Positions 19,001 to 28,124 of a stretch of 64,000 nt of DNA are shown in pieces; position 1 is the first letter of the stretch, and each line of letters opens with the position of its first letter. Source of the stretch: Serinicoccus kebangsaanensis (GTDB lineage Bacteria > Actinomycetota > Actinomycetes > Actinomycetales > Dermatophilaceae); contig NZ_VSLG01000011.1 in the NCBI RefSeq assembly GCF_008919445.1, positions 62,001-126,000 on the forward strand, read 5' to 3'. A program made the position numbers and the translations under genes. The notes beneath the pieces are model-generated. The model saw nothing but the letters and a program-made list of their open reading frames with translations. It did no database searches and had not been told where the DNA came from.

Positions 19001-20995
19001 GAAGACGTCACCCACCCGCGACTCGTAGACCATCTCCTCGTCCAGCTCGCCCACCCGGCGGCCGGGCCCGTCACCCGTGGCGAGCATCACGGCATACATG
19101 CCGCGGTCCGGAATCGTGCCGCCGGAGGTGACGGCGAGCAGCTGGGCGCCGCGGCGGGCGCTGAGCGTGTCGGTGACGCGGTCCCAGACGATGCGTGGGC
19201 GCAGGTCCGCGAAGTCCTCACCGGGGTAGCGGCCGGCCAGCATGTCGAGCACGGCGTCGAAGAGGGACCGGGGGAGAGCGGCGTAGGAGGCGCTGCGGCG
19301 CACCAGCGCGAAGAGGTCGGCGACCGACCAGTCCTCCATCGCCAGGACGGCCACGACCTGCTGCGCCAGGACGTCCAGCGGGTTGGTGGGCACCGCCAGC
19401 TGCTCGATCGCGCCCTGGCGCATCCGGTCGACGACGACCGCGCTCTGCACCAGGTCCGCACGGTGCGTGGGGAAGAACACCCCGTGGCTGACCGCACCCA
19501 CCTGGTGCCCGGCGCGCCCCACGCGTTGCAGCCCGGAGGCGACGCTCGGCGGGCTGGCCACCTGCACCACGAGGTCGACCGCACCCATGTCGATGCCCAG
19601 CTCCAGGCTGCTGGTCGCGACCACGGCCGGGAGCCGGCCGGACTTGAGCGCGTCCTCGATCTGTCCCCGCTGCTCCTTGCTCACCGACCCGTGGTGGGCA
19701 CGCGCGAGCACCGGCGGCGCGGCGCCTCCGGCACCCGACTGCGCCATCACCTGGGCCGGGGTCCGGGTCTGCCGCCGGTGGCCGCGAGCACCCCCGACCG
19801 GCTCACCGTCGTCGCCGCCCCCACCGGGCTCCGCGCCGGCGTCGTGACCCTCGTGCGCGGCGCTCTCGTCCGGATCGTCGGGATCGTCCGGGTGCCGCGC
19901 GTCCCACTCCTCGTTGAGGCGGGAGGTGAACCGCTCGGCGACCCGGCGGGAGTTGGTGAAGACCAGCGTCGAGGTCTGCGCCGCCATCAGGTCGGTGACC
20001 CGTCGCTCGACGTGCGGCCAGATGGATGCCCTCTCCTCCGGGTCCGGTGCGGGTGCCCACACCTGCGCGTCGCCGTCGGCGTCGTCGTCCCCGGCGCCGT
20101 CCAGGTCGGGGAGCACCGGACCCGGGCCGGCGACGTCGGCCCAGTCGTCCGGCTCCGCTCCGGCGGAGGCCCGGTGCGCGGGCGGGTCTGCGCGCCCGTC
20201 CGGCCGCTCGGCGGCGCCGGGGTCGGCCATGTCCGGGACCGGCACGACGACCTGCAGGTCCCAGCTCTTGGTCGAGGGCGGCTGCACCGTGGAGACCGGG
20301 CGACCGCCGGCCAGGTAGCGCGCGACCTCCTCCACCGGCCGGACGGTCGCGGACAGGCCGATGCGCTGCGCCGGCCGCTCCAGCAGGTGGTCCAGCCGGT
20401 CCAGGGTCAGCGCCAGGTGCGCCCCGCGCTTGGTGCCGGCCACGGCGTGCACCTCGTCCACGATGACCGACTCCACCCCGGTCAGCGCGCTGCGTGCCTG
20501 CGAGGTCAGCAGCAGGAAGAGCGATTCCGGGGTGGTGATGAGGACCTCCGCGCCGTCCTTGGCGAAGGCACGGCGCTCGGCGGCGGGGGTGTCACCCGAG
20601 CGCACCGCGACCGCGACGTCCCGGGGTTGCTCGCCGAGGCGTCGGGCCGCGTGATCGATGCCGACGAGCGGGCTGCGCAGGTTGCGCTCCACGTCGACCG
20701 CGAGCGCCTTCAGCGGGGAGACGTAGAGCACCCGGCACCGTCCCTCGCCGCGCCCGCGGCCGGTGCCGGCGTCGCGCGGGTGCGCGGTGATCCGGTCGAT
20801 CGCCCAGAGGAAGGCGGACAGCGTCTTGCCGGACCCCGTCGGCGCGACCACGAGCGTGTGCTCCCCGCGGCTGATCGCGTCCCAGGCACCGAGCTGCGCG
20901 GGAGTCGGCCCGGCGAAGGACGCCTCGAACCAGGCCCGCGTCGGTGCGGAGAAGCGGTCGAGCACCTCGCTCGACGTGGGGGCGGCGTCGGTCAC
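16025..20995 (-). CDS. lhr: Large helicase-related protein Lhr
   Basis: 1656-residue superfamily 2 helicase. Motif I APTGSGKT (51-58), motif II DEVH (180-183), motif III SAT, and motif VI GRAGHQ follow a helicase core of about 900 residues that includes an acidic insertion between the two RecA lobes (about 250-420). The C-terminal half is the Lhr-CTD region of winged helices and a beta barrel. Lhr translocates 3'-5' on single-stranded DNA and unwinds DNA:RNA hybrids; in mycobacteria it is damage-induced. GTG start at 20995. The C-terminal extension from about residue 1360 has an Arg/Gly-rich stretch. The reverse strand shows a very long open frame that is only a codon shadow. Confidence 0.94.
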   Translation of the reverse strand: MTDAAPTSSEVLDRFSAPTRAWFEASFAGPTPAQLGAWDAISRGEHTLVVAPTGSGKTLSAFLWAIDRITAHPRDAGTGRGRGEGRCRVLYVSPLKALAVDVERNLRSPLVGIDHAARRLGEQPRDVAVAVRSGDTPAAERRAFAKDGAEVLITTPESLFLLLTSQARSALTGVESVIVDEVHAVAGTKRGAHLALTLDRLDHLLERPAQRIGLSATVRPVEEVARYLAGGRPVSTVQPPSTKSWDLQVVVPVPDMADPGAAERPDGRADPPAHRASAGAEPDDWADVAGPGPVLPDLDGAGDDDADGDAQVWAPAPDPEERASIWPHVERRVTDLMAAQTSTLVFTNSRRVAERFTSRLNEEWDARHPDDPDDPDESAAHEGHDAGAEPGGGGDDGEPVGGARGHRRQTRTPAQVMAQSGAGGAAPPVLARAHHGSVSKEQRGQIEDALKSGRLPAVVATSSLELGIDMGAVDLVVQVASPPSVASGLQRVGRAGHQVGAVSHGVFFPTHRADLVQSAVVVDRMRQGAIEQLAVPTNPLDVLAQQVVAVLAMEDWSVADLFALVRRSASYAALPRSLFDAVLDMLAGRYPGEDFADLRPRIVWDRVTDTLSARRGAQLLAVTSGGTIPDRGMYAVMLATGDGPGRRVGELDEEMVYESRVGDVFTLGTTSWRIEDITHDQVLVTPAPGQIGRLPFWKGESLGRPAELGAAVGEFVRRTAAMSRGDAAEHLADRGLDRFAADNLLTYLADQREAVGHLPDDRTIVIERFRDEIGDWRVVVHSPWGSPVHAPWALCLAARMRERFGTEVQALAADDGIVLRLPDLGGWDDPGDGGEQTPGEGRGGSADAARLDAEIAELLTLDPDEVADLVTTEIGGSALFASRFRECAARALLLPRRNPGRRQPLWQQRQRSAQLLEVAARYPTFPIVLEAVRECVQDVYDVDALRELMRSLASREVRLVSVATPRPSPFASSLLMGYIAQFLYEGDSPLAERRAAALSLDAGLLAELLGRGEGAALRDLLDPDVVARTEADLQRLAPERRARDPEEVVDLLRVLGPLSRKEVAARTTDEQQDQVEGWISSLLEARRVIEVRVAGTDRVADAQDAARLRDALGVAMPVGVPAAFLEAVEDPLADLVVRHARTHTPFRIEDLASRLGLGTAVVRDAVRRQVSSGRMVMGALAPSGTGEDDVCDAEVLRLLRRRSLAALRQEVEPVGQDAYARFLPRWQSVGELRGLDGTVRAVEQLAGARVPASALESLVLPARVTDYSPALLDELMSSGEVLWQGHGALPGDDGWVSLHLADTAHLTLVASPAQTDDEGDGVEQAVLEVLGRVAGGAYFFRALSDAVGSMDDQRLAATLWDLVWSGAVAADTFAPVRALLQGGRTTHRARRARSGPGRWSRTSVGLSGSGSRGTGSPGRPSRSGPPTTVGRWSVLPPVETDPTVRALAGAEQLLDRYGVLTRGAVVAEGVPGGFAGVYRVLSGAEEAGRVRRGYVVEGLGAAQFGSAGAIDRLRALDRQRSDGAGEAEVVLLAATDPANPYGAGVPWPVREDVEGSHRPARKAGSMVVLVDGALAVYLERGGRSALTFAPAPEAQPEQVWRGVGQALVTAVRRGTLGGITIARIDGVGALSTTHPLAGALADAGFHTAPQGLRLRR

Positions 20996-21034
20996 AGGGT
21001 CACTGTGCCACGCACCGCCGACAGCCCTGCGGCC

Positions 21035-21256
21035 TCAGTCCATCGTGCTGGTGATCGGGCGGTCGTCCCGCCGCTGCGGCACCAACCGGCGCCGCGTCTC
21101 GGTGACCACCCGGTTGCCGTAGGCCCCGGTCACCGGGGGCATCTCCGGCCGCTCGAGCTCCTTCTTGGCGTGGTGGTCGGTCCGGTGCTCGGGACGCCAC
21201 AGCTTCAGCGCGACGAGCAGCTTCTGCCACCAGGCCAGGTTCTGACCAGTGCTCAC
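21035..21256 (-). CDS. Small hypothetical protein
   Basis: 73 residues, basic, beginning with an amphipathic or membrane-touching stretch (LAWWQKLLVALKLW) and followed by charged sequence ending TSTMD. GGAGGAACCAC immediately precedes the GTG start, a good ribosome-binding site, which is the main reason to call it. It lies upstream of lhr on the same strand (about 40 bases) and divergent from the ABC exporter. No family recognised. Confidence 0.55.
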   Translation of the reverse strand: MSTGQNLAWWQKLLVALKLWRPEHRTDHHAKKELERPEMPPVTGAYGNRVVTETRRRLVPQRRDDRPITSTMD

Positions 21257-21362
21257 GTGGTTCCTCCAGGACGCCGGGACGGGATGCTCGGGCTCATCCT
21301 CTCATCCGGAGCCGATATTCGGTGGTGGGGTGTCGGAGGGCCGTTCTACGCTGAGCGACGCC

Positions 21363-23318
21363 ATGCGCGACTTCCCACCCCAGGTCAGTGCCTGGACCGA
21401 TGCCCGGGACGGGGCCGGTCACCAGGCCGGGATCGGCGTACCCGACACCCGTGGTCCGCTGCGGTTCCTGTGGTGGCTGCTGCGCCAGCAGGGCGACCTC
21501 GTGCTCGCCGGGTGCCTGTGCAGCCTGCTCTGGATGCTGCCCACGGCGCTCACCCCGTGGGTCTTCGGGCAGGCGGTGGACGAGGGCATCCGCGCCGGCG
21601 ACGCCGGTCGCACCGCGCTGTGGTGCGGCGTGCTGCTCCTCATCACCCTGGTCGGGGCGAGCAGCGGCGTCTTCTACCACACCGTCGTCGTGCGCTCCTG
21701 GCTGTATGCCGCCTACGGCCAGACCCGGTTGGTCACCCACCAGGTCACCCGGCTGGGGCACGTCATGCCGCGGCGCGCGCCCACCGGTGAGGTGCTGAGC
21801 GTCAACGGCAGCGACGGCGACCAGTTCGGCCACTTCATCGAGATCTTCTCCCGCCTGGTCGGCAATGTCGTCGCCTACGTCCTCGTCGCGGTCATCGTGC
21901 TGCAGATCTCGGTGCCGCTGGGCCTCGTCGTGCTGCTCGTGGCGCCGGTGCTGGCGCTCGTCTCCTCGGTCCTGCTCCGCCCGATGGCCGCCGCGCAGAC
22001 CCGGGAGCGCAGCCGCGACTCCGAGCTGACCTCGATGGCAACCGACATCGTCGCGGGCCTGCGCATCCTGCGCGGGATCGGCGGTGAGCGGATCTTCGGC
22101 GCCAACTACGCCCGGCAGAGCCAGCGGGTGCGCCAGGCCGGGGTGCAGGCCGGGTCGTGGGGCGCCTTCGTCGAGGCCGTGGGCGTCCTTCTGTCGGGCC
22201 TGTTCGTCGTCGCGCTCATGGTGCTCGGCGTGCAGCGGGTGCGCGACGGCGACCTCCAGATCGGCGAACTCATCACCTTCCTCGGGTATGCCCTCTTCCT
22301 GGTCCAGCCGATCCGCGTCGTCTTCGAGGCGGCCCAGCAGATCACCCGCTCGGTGGTCTCCGCGCGCAAGACCATCGGGGTCTTCGGCACCACCGACCCG
22401 TGGCCGGAGCGGGCGCCGCTCGAGCCCGACCAGCTCCGCGCCCTGGCCGAGGGCGAGCTCGTCGACGCCTCCTCCGGGCTGCGGGTGCGGCCCGGCCGGC
22501 TGACGATGGTCGTCAGCGCGCTGCCCGACGAGAGCGCCCGCCTGGCCGACCGCCTGGGCCGCTACCTGCCCGCCGGCGACACCGTCCCCTCCGGCGACGA
22601 CGAGGCCACCGGCCGCGCCGCCCGCCGGGCCGCCGCGGAGCGCTCCCGGGTCCGCGCCGACCTGGAGAGCCGTGACGCCGAGCGCGCACAGGGCGCGTGG
22701 GGAGTCACCCTGGACGGCACCGACCTGGCCGACCTGCCGCTGGACCAGGTGCGCTCCCGGGTGCTCGTGAGCGACACCGCCGCGCACGTCTTCGCCGGCA
22801 CCCTGCAGGACGCCGTCGACCCGCACCGCACGCTGCGCCGCGAGCAGGCCGAGGCCGCGCTGCACGCCGCCGCTGCCGAGGATGTCTACGACATCCTCCC
22901 CGGCGGCTGGCAGGGCGTGCTCGACGAGCGCGGCCGCGGCCTGTCCGGCGGCCAGCGCCAGCGACTCGTGCTCACCCGGGCGCTCGCGGCCGACCCGCCG
23001 GTGCTCGTGCTCGTCGAGCCGACGTCGGCGGTGGACGCCCACACCGAGGCACGGATCGCCGACCGGCTGCCCACGCACCGGCGCGGCCGCACGACCGTGG
23101 TGATGACCGCCTCCCCGCTGCTGCTGCACCACGCCGACGAGGTGGCCTTCCTGGTCGACGGCGCGGTGGTGGCCACCGGCACGCACGACGAGCTCGTGAC
23201 CGGGCACCCGGCATACCGCTCGACCGTGCTGCGCGGCGACGCCGAGGCCGCGCCGGCCGGCAGCACGACGACAACCACGACGACCACGAACGGCACGACC
23301 CAGGAGGTGACCCCGTGA
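21363..23318 (+). CDS. ABC exporter subunit with degenerate ATPase site
   Basis: 651 residues: an exporter-type membrane domain (helices between about 35 and 325) and a C-terminal nucleotide-binding domain. That domain has lost nearly all catalytic parts: the P-loop position reads VVSALPDESA with no GxxGxGKS, Walker B is VLVLVEPTSA (Asp replaced by Val), the Q-loop Gln is Asp (VLVSDTAAHVF) and the switch His is missing (MTASPLLL). The signature LSGGQ (527-531) is intact. The next gene is the complementary subunit, overlapping by GTGA. Ends with a Thr-rich tail. ATG at 21363; a TACGCT box lies 10 bases upstream. Confidence 0.88.
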   Translation: MRDFPPQVSAWTDARDGAGHQAGIGVPDTRGPLRFLWWLLRQQGDLVLAGCLCSLLWMLPTALTPWVFGQAVDEGIRAGDAGRTALWCGVLLLITLVGASSGVFYHTVVVRSWLYAAYGQTRLVTHQVTRLGHVMPRRAPTGEVLSVNGSDGDQFGHFIEIFSRLVGNVVAYVLVAVIVLQISVPLGLVVLLVAPVLALVSSVLLRPMAAAQTRERSRDSELTSMATDIVAGLRILRGIGGERIFGANYARQSQRVRQAGVQAGSWGAFVEAVGVLLSGLFVVALMVLGVQRVRDGDLQIGELITFLGYALFLVQPIRVVFEAAQQITRSVVSARKTIGVFGTTDPWPERAPLEPDQLRALAEGELVDASSGLRVRPGRLTMVVSALPDESARLADRLGRYLPAGDTVPSGDDEATGRAARRAAAERSRVRADLESRDAERAQGAWGVTLDGTDLADLPLDQVRSRVLVSDTAAHVFAGTLQDAVDPHRTLRREQAEAALHAAAAEDVYDILPGGWQGVLDERGRGLSGGQRQRLVLTRALAADPPVLVLVEPTSAVDAHTEARIADRLPTHRRGRTTVVMTASPLLLHHADEVAFLVDGAVVATGTHDELVTGHPAYRSTVLRGDAEAAPAGSTTTTTTTTNGTTQEVTP

Positions 23319-25264
23319 GCGACCTGCTCGACCCCGAGCTGCGCGCGCGGTCCGCGCGCACCTGGCGCGACGCGGACGACCGACCTCCGGTCGTGCCGGA
23401 CCTCCTGCACCCACCGGACCCCGGCACCACCGGGCTCCGGGACCGGCACCGTCTGCTCTGGCAGCGGCACGCGCTGCGTCGCGAGCGGGCACAGGCGCAC
23501 CTCATGACGGCGCTGGACCCGGACCGCGGTCTGCCCGTGGCGAGGTCGCGCACGGTCGTGGACTACCTGCGCGGGCTGCTGCGGGAGCGCTCCCGGCTCG
23601 TCGTGCTCGTCACCCTCGCCAACGGTCTGGCGGCCGCGGCCGGGCTGGCCGTGCCCCTGCTGCTGGGGCGTCTCGTCGACGCCGTGGACCTCTCCGGCGG
23701 CGACCCGGCGGTCGGCGTGGTGCGCGACCTCGTGCTGCTCGTCGTCGTGGTCCTGGTGGCGCAGGCGGTCCTCACCTACGCCGCCAAGGGACTCGCGGCG
23801 GTGCTCGGCCAGGGCGTGCTCGCGCAGGCCCGCGAGCACGTCATCCGGGCGGTGCTGCGGCTGCCGCTCGGCAAGGTCGAGTCGGCCAGCACCGGCGACC
23901 TCGTCACCCGCGTGACCCGTGACGTCGGCTCGATGAGCGGGGCGGTGCGCTGGGCGCTGCCGGAGTTCATCATCGGGGTCGTCACGGTGCTGCTGACCGT
24001 GGTCTTCATGGTGCTCAACTCGTGGGCGCTGGCGCTGCCGACCCTGGTCACCGCGTCGCTGTCGCTGTTCCAGATCCGGCGCTACCTGCAGCAGGCGCCG
24101 GCCGGCTACCTGCTGGAGGGCGCGACCTACAGCGACATCAACACCACGCTCACCGAGACGGTGGAGGGTGCGCGGACGGTCGAGGCATACCGGATGCAGC
24201 AGGACCGGCGCTCCGCCGGCGTCGACGACATCGAGGTGTCCTCGCAGGCCGAGCGCTACGGGCTGGTGCTGCGCAACGTGCTCTTCGCGGTGATGGACAT
24301 GGCCTTCTCGCTGCCGCGGGTCATCACCCTGGTCGTCGGTGCCTGGCTCTACTCCCGCGACGCGGTGACGATCGGCGACATCACCACGGCGATGCTCTAC
24401 ATCGAGACGTTCTACGGCCCGTTCGACCGGCTGGTCGGCACCATCGACCGGCTCCAGGTCGGCGTCGCCTCGACGACCCGTCTGCTGGGGATCGCCGAGG
24501 TGCCGCCGGACCGCACCGCGGGCGACGACCGGCCCGAAGGCAGCACCCTCGTCGGGCAGCGGCTGCGGTATGCCTACCGCCCCGGCCACGACGTGCTCCA
24601 CGGCATCGACCTGCGGCTGGAGCCGGGGGAGCGGCTGGCGATCGTCGGGCCCTCGGGGTCCGGCAAGTCGACGCTGGGCCGGCTGATCTCGGGCATCCAC
24701 GCGCCGACCGGCGGCACCGTCCGGGTCGGCGGGGTGGAGCTGACCGAGCTGCCGCTGGAGCTGCTGCGCACCGAGGTGGCGCTCGTCACCCAGGAGCACC
24801 ACGTCTTCCGGGGGTCGGTGCGGGACAACGTCGAGCTCGCCCGGGACGGCGCCGGCGAGGACGGGGTCTGGCGTGCCCTCGCGACCGTGGACGCGCTGGA
24901 CTGGGTCCAGGCGCTGCCACAGGGCCTGGACACCGTCCTCGGGTCGGGCCACCACGAGGTGACGCCCGCGCAGGCCCAGCAGATCGCGCTGGCCCGGCTG
25001 ATCCTGGCCGACCCCCACACCCTGGTGCTGGACGAGGCGACCAGCCTCATCGACCCGCGGACCGCGCGGCACCTGGAGGGCTCGATGAACGCCCTGCTCA
25101 CCGGTCGGACCGTGGTCGCGATCGCGCACCGGCTGCACACCGCGCACGACGCGGACCGGATCGCGGTGGTCACCGACGGGCGGATCGTCGAGCTGGGCAG
25201 CCACGACGAGCTGATCGCCGCCGGCGGGGAGTATGCCGCGCTCTGGCGGGCCTGGACCAGCTGA
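23315..25264 (+). CDS. ABC exporter subunit with intact Walker A/B, degenerate signature
   Basis: 649 residues: about 95 N-terminal soluble residues, six membrane helices (about 95-385), then a nucleotide-binding domain with GPSGSGKST (445-453), Q-loop VTQEHHVF, Walker B TLVLDEA and switch His (IAHRL). Its signature motif is replaced by VTPAQAQQ (549-556). Paired with the preceding subunit, the complex would have one composite site with both parts intact (this P-loop plus partner LSGGQ) and one with both parts dead. Substrate unknown. GTG start overlaps the partner's stop. Confidence 0.9.
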   Translation: MSDLLDPELRARSARTWRDADDRPPVVPDLLHPPDPGTTGLRDRHRLLWQRHALRRERAQAHLMTALDPDRGLPVARSRTVVDYLRGLLRERSRLVVLVTLANGLAAAAGLAVPLLLGRLVDAVDLSGGDPAVGVVRDLVLLVVVVLVAQAVLTYAAKGLAAVLGQGVLAQAREHVIRAVLRLPLGKVESASTGDLVTRVTRDVGSMSGAVRWALPEFIIGVVTVLLTVVFMVLNSWALALPTLVTASLSLFQIRRYLQQAPAGYLLEGATYSDINTTLTETVEGARTVEAYRMQQDRRSAGVDDIEVSSQAERYGLVLRNVLFAVMDMAFSLPRVITLVVGAWLYSRDAVTIGDITTAMLYIETFYGPFDRLVGTIDRLQVGVASTTRLLGIAEVPPDRTAGDDRPEGSTLVGQRLRYAYRPGHDVLHGIDLRLEPGERLAIVGPSGSGKSTLGRLISGIHAPTGGTVRVGGVELTELPLELLRTEVALVTQEHHVFRGSVRDNVELARDGAGEDGVWRALATVDALDWVQALPQGLDTVLGSGHHEVTPAQAQQIALARLILADPHTLVLDEATSLIDPRTARHLEGSMNALLTGRTVVAIAHRLHTAHDADRIAVVTDGRIVELGSHDELIAAGGEYAALWRAWTS

Positions 25265-25281
25265 GTGCCCGCTCTAAGCGG

Positions 25282-27138
25282 TCAGTCCTCGGTCTTGTCC
25301 TCGGTCGTGGCCAGCTTGCCGAGGGTGCGCGGGCGGAGCCGGTCGTCGGCCTGCCGGCGCAGCCGCCGCGGGTTCAGGCCGTGCTGGGAGTTGTAGCCCT
25401 TGACGATCGCTCCGCGGAGCTCGCGCACGGTGACCTCCGGGTTGTCGGCGTCGTGCACGATCGTGTCCACGAGGCCCTGCGCCTTGAGGTCCAGGGCGGA
25501 GGCCTTCATCGTCTCCAGCGTCATCCCGACCTGCTCCACGCTCGGGTTGGCCACGCTGTAGAGGATGGACGCGGTCGAGCGCGGCTCGGACACGAAGCCG
25601 AGCGCGCTGTCCAGCATGATCGTCTCCCGCCCGAAGGGCGTCGTGGCCAGGCCACCTCCGGACCCCATCGCCCCGGTGATGACCGAGATGGTGGCGAACG
25701 GGTGCGACGCGGCGCGCTTGATGCTCTGCGCGATGGCGCGGGACTGGCCGCGCCGCTCGGCGGCCATCGACGGCATCGCGCCCAGGGTGTCGGTGAAGAA
25801 GACGATCGGCAGGTCCCAGCGCTCGGCCGCCGTCATCATCCGCACGGCGTACTCGAAGTCCTCCGGGCTCGGGTTGGCCGGGCGCTTCCCGACATACCCG
25901 CCGGAGATCGAGTAGGACGGCTGGTCGCCGATCACCATGAACGACTGGCCGGCCAGCGAGGCCAGGGCAGCGATGATGCTCGGATACGTCTTCTGGTCCT
26001 CGAACCGGACGTGGTTGTAGAACGGCACCGCCGAGTCGAAGACGTGCCGCAGCAGGTACTCCGTGTCCAGCCGTCCGGCGCCCGCCGCGATCTCGTTGTA
26101 GCGCGCCATGAGCGAGTCGCGGGGGGTGGCGCTGTCGCGGTCCCGACGCTCGCGGGGGATCTCGACCTGGTCCTCGACCTGCTGGCGGTCCCACAGTGCC
26201 GCGGAGAAGCCCTCGGGCCCGGCGGTCACCGTGCGGGAACCGGACTCGGGCAGCTCCTCACGGGACTCCTTGACCCGCAGCCGGTTGCCGGTGCGCCCGG
26301 AGCTGAGCACCTGGCCGACGAAGGCGATCAGCTCGTCGACGTCCTTGACGAGGACGTCGACGTTGCGGTCCAGGTAGTTGGCCTCGGCGCTCTGCAGCCC
26401 TCGCGGGACCTCCCGGCCCTCGAAGGTCTCGATGACCCGCCTCCCGGCGAAGCCGTAATCGGTCCCCTCCAGCGCGACGATGAGGTCGGCCACCGGCACG
26501 GCGCTGGCGGACATGCCGCCCCACACCTGTCCGGCGAGCACCGAGATGTAGGGGCGGTTGGTGGTGTGCTGGAACTTGTTGGCCGCCGCCGCCATCCGCT
26601 GCATCTGCACCAGGCCGAGGACGTTTTCGTGCTGACGCACGCCGGAGGAGGCGCCCATGCTGATCAGCGGCAGCCCCTCGCGCTCGGCGAGCTCGGCCGC
26701 CTGGACGAACTTCTCCCCGGCCACCTCGCCCAGCGACCCGGCGAAGAAGGACCAGTCGACGACGTAGACGACCGCCCGCTCGCCGCCGAACTGCCCGATG
26801 CCGAAACGCGCCGACTCGCTCGTGCCGGAGCGTGCCTCGGCGTTGCGCAGCTTGTCGGTGTAGCGCTCGATGGTGTCGCCCACGCGGCGCTGCAGCCCGA
26901 TGAGGTCGTCGACGACGCGCAGGTGGCCGAACCGCTCCTGGAGGTTGACCGCCTCCATGAAGCGGGTGACCGCCTGGGTCGGGTTCAGGCCGGGGCGGGA
27001 CTCGTAGAGGCTGGCGACGGTGCGCGGCACGACGGGGCGGCGGTCCAGCAGGTCGGGTGTGACGCCGCCCTCTCCGTAGACGTCGTCGACGTCGAGATCG
27101 GGGTCCGCTGCGTCGCGACTCTCGCGGGGATCGGCCAT
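25282..27138 (-). CDS. Fused acetyl-CoA carboxylase carboxyltransferase (beta-alpha)
   Basis: 618 residues in two crotonase-fold halves: residues about 70-300 resemble AccD (beta), with GQVWGGMSAS and SMGASSGVRQHE; residues about 340-590 resemble AccA (alpha), with GDQPSY, FTDTLGAMP and GAMGSGGGLATTP. It would transfer carboxyl from biotin to acetyl-CoA. The N-terminal four-cysteine zinc finger of E. coli AccD is absent. No biotin carboxylase or carrier gene lies nearby. The short acidic N-terminus (DPDLDVDDVYG) is unusual. It could act on another acyl-CoA. Confidence 0.85.
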   Translation of the reverse strand: MADPRESRDAADPDLDVDDVYGEGGVTPDLLDRRPVVPRTVASLYESRPGLNPTQAVTRFMEAVNLQERFGHLRVVDDLIGLQRRVGDTIERYTDKLRNAEARSGTSESARFGIGQFGGERAVVYVVDWSFFAGSLGEVAGEKFVQAAELAEREGLPLISMGASSGVRQHENVLGLVQMQRMAAAANKFQHTTNRPYISVLAGQVWGGMSASAVPVADLIVALEGTDYGFAGRRVIETFEGREVPRGLQSAEANYLDRNVDVLVKDVDELIAFVGQVLSSGRTGNRLRVKESREELPESGSRTVTAGPEGFSAALWDRQQVEDQVEIPRERRDRDSATPRDSLMARYNEIAAGAGRLDTEYLLRHVFDSAVPFYNHVRFEDQKTYPSIIAALASLAGQSFMVIGDQPSYSISGGYVGKRPANPSPEDFEYAVRMMTAAERWDLPIVFFTDTLGAMPSMAAERRGQSRAIAQSIKRAASHPFATISVITGAMGSGGGLATTPFGRETIMLDSALGFVSEPRSTASILYSVANPSVEQVGMTLETMKASALDLKAQGLVDTIVHDADNPEVTVRELRGAIVKGYNSQHGLNPRRLRRQADDRLRPRTLGKLATTEDKTED

Positions 27139-27189
27139 GAGGTCGAACGCTAGCAGCCGGGCGGTGTCGATCCCGCGACGGCCACGGCC

Positions 27190-27195
27190 GATAAT
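27190..27195 (+). promoter_or_regulatory. -10 box for the AEC transporter
   Basis: GATAAT. The GTG at 27198 is too close to be downstream of a transcript start, while the GTG at 27204 is 8 bases after the box, which is why I use 27204 as the start. Confidence 0.5.
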
Positions 27196-27203
27196 GGGTG
27201 CCC

Positions 27204-28124
27204 GTGGTGGCCGTGCTCGAGGGGTTCTCGTTGATCGCCGCGGTCATGGCCGTGGGGTGGCTGCTGGCGCACACCGGGCTGTTCGGCCGCGAGGAGCAGC
27301 GGATGCTGGCCCGCCTCACCTTCTGGGTCGGGTCGCCGGCGCTGCTCTTCCTCATCGTGTCGCGGACGGCGGTGGAGGTCATCTTCTCCGGGTTCCTCGT
27401 GGCGACCGTGGTCGCCGTCGCGGTGTGCGCGACGGCATACCTCCTCCTGGCGCGGCTGCTGCTGCGCCGCCGGTGGGCCGACGCGATCATGGGCGGGATG
27501 GCGGCGAGCTACGTCAACACCAACAACCTCGGCATCCCGATCGCGATCTACGTGCTGGGTGACGCCTCCTGGGCCGCCCCGGTCCTGCTCATGCAGCTGC
27601 TCTGCCTGCAGCCCGCCTGGCTGGCGGCCCTGGACGCCACCCGGGTGGGCCGGGTGTCCTGGCGCCGCGTCCTGCGCTCGCCGTTCACCAACCCGCTGAC
27701 GCTCGGGACGGTCGCGGGGCTCGCGGTGAACCTCTCCGGCTGGCGACCGCCGAGCCTGCTGCTCGCCCCCGTCGAGCTGGTCAGCGGGATCGCGGTGCCG
27801 TGCATGCTCATCGCCTTCGGTCTCTCGCTGCGGCTCGCGCCGCTGCCCGGCCGGGAGGCGCTGGCCGAGCCGTTGACGGTGCTGCTGGTCAAGATGGTGC
27901 TCATGCCCGTGGTGGCCGGGGTGGTGGCCGGCCCGGTGCTGCACCTGGACACGACCGCCGTGCTCGCGGTCGTGGTGATGGCCGCGCTGCCCACGGCGCA
28001 GAACGTCTACGTCCTCTCCCTCGCCTACGGGCACGGCGAACGGATCGCCCGGGACGCCGTCTTCCTCACCACGGTTCTGTCGTTGCCCGTGATGCTGCTG
28101 GTCATGGCGTTGCTCGGTGACTAG
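27204..28124 (+). CDS. AEC (auxin efflux carrier) family transporter
   Basis: About 306 residues, ten predicted membrane helices in two halves, with YVNTNNLGIPIAIYVLG in the first half (the conserved Asn/Pro helix break) and ALPTAQNVYVLSLAYG in the second. Bacterial members move malate, malonate or other small anions; the substrate here is unknown. Divergent from the carboxyltransferase gene. The start is set by the leaderless promoter; two codons upstream is an alternative GTG. Confidence 0.87.
   Translation: MVAVLEGFSLIAAVMAVGWLLAHTGLFGREEQRMLARLTFWVGSPALLFLIVSRTAVEVIFSGFLVATVVAVAVCATAYLLLARLLLRRRWADAIMGGMAASYVNTNNLGIPIAIYVLGDASWAAPVLLMQLLCLQPAWLAALDATRVGRVSWRRVLRSPFTNPLTLGTVAGLAVNLSGWRPPSLLLAPVELVSGIAVPCMLIAFGLSLRLAPLPGREALAEPLTVLLVKMVLMPVVAGVVAGPVLHLDTTAVLAVVVMAALPTAQNVYVLSLAYGHGERIARDAVFLTTVLSLPVMLLVMALLGD

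Noticed and set aside
17081-21790. Plus-strand open frame of more than 1500 codons opposite lhr
   Set aside because: It is the codon shadow of lhr (GC-rich third positions suppress stops). Its translation is low in complexity (Arg/Gly/His/Val-rich) and matches nothing.
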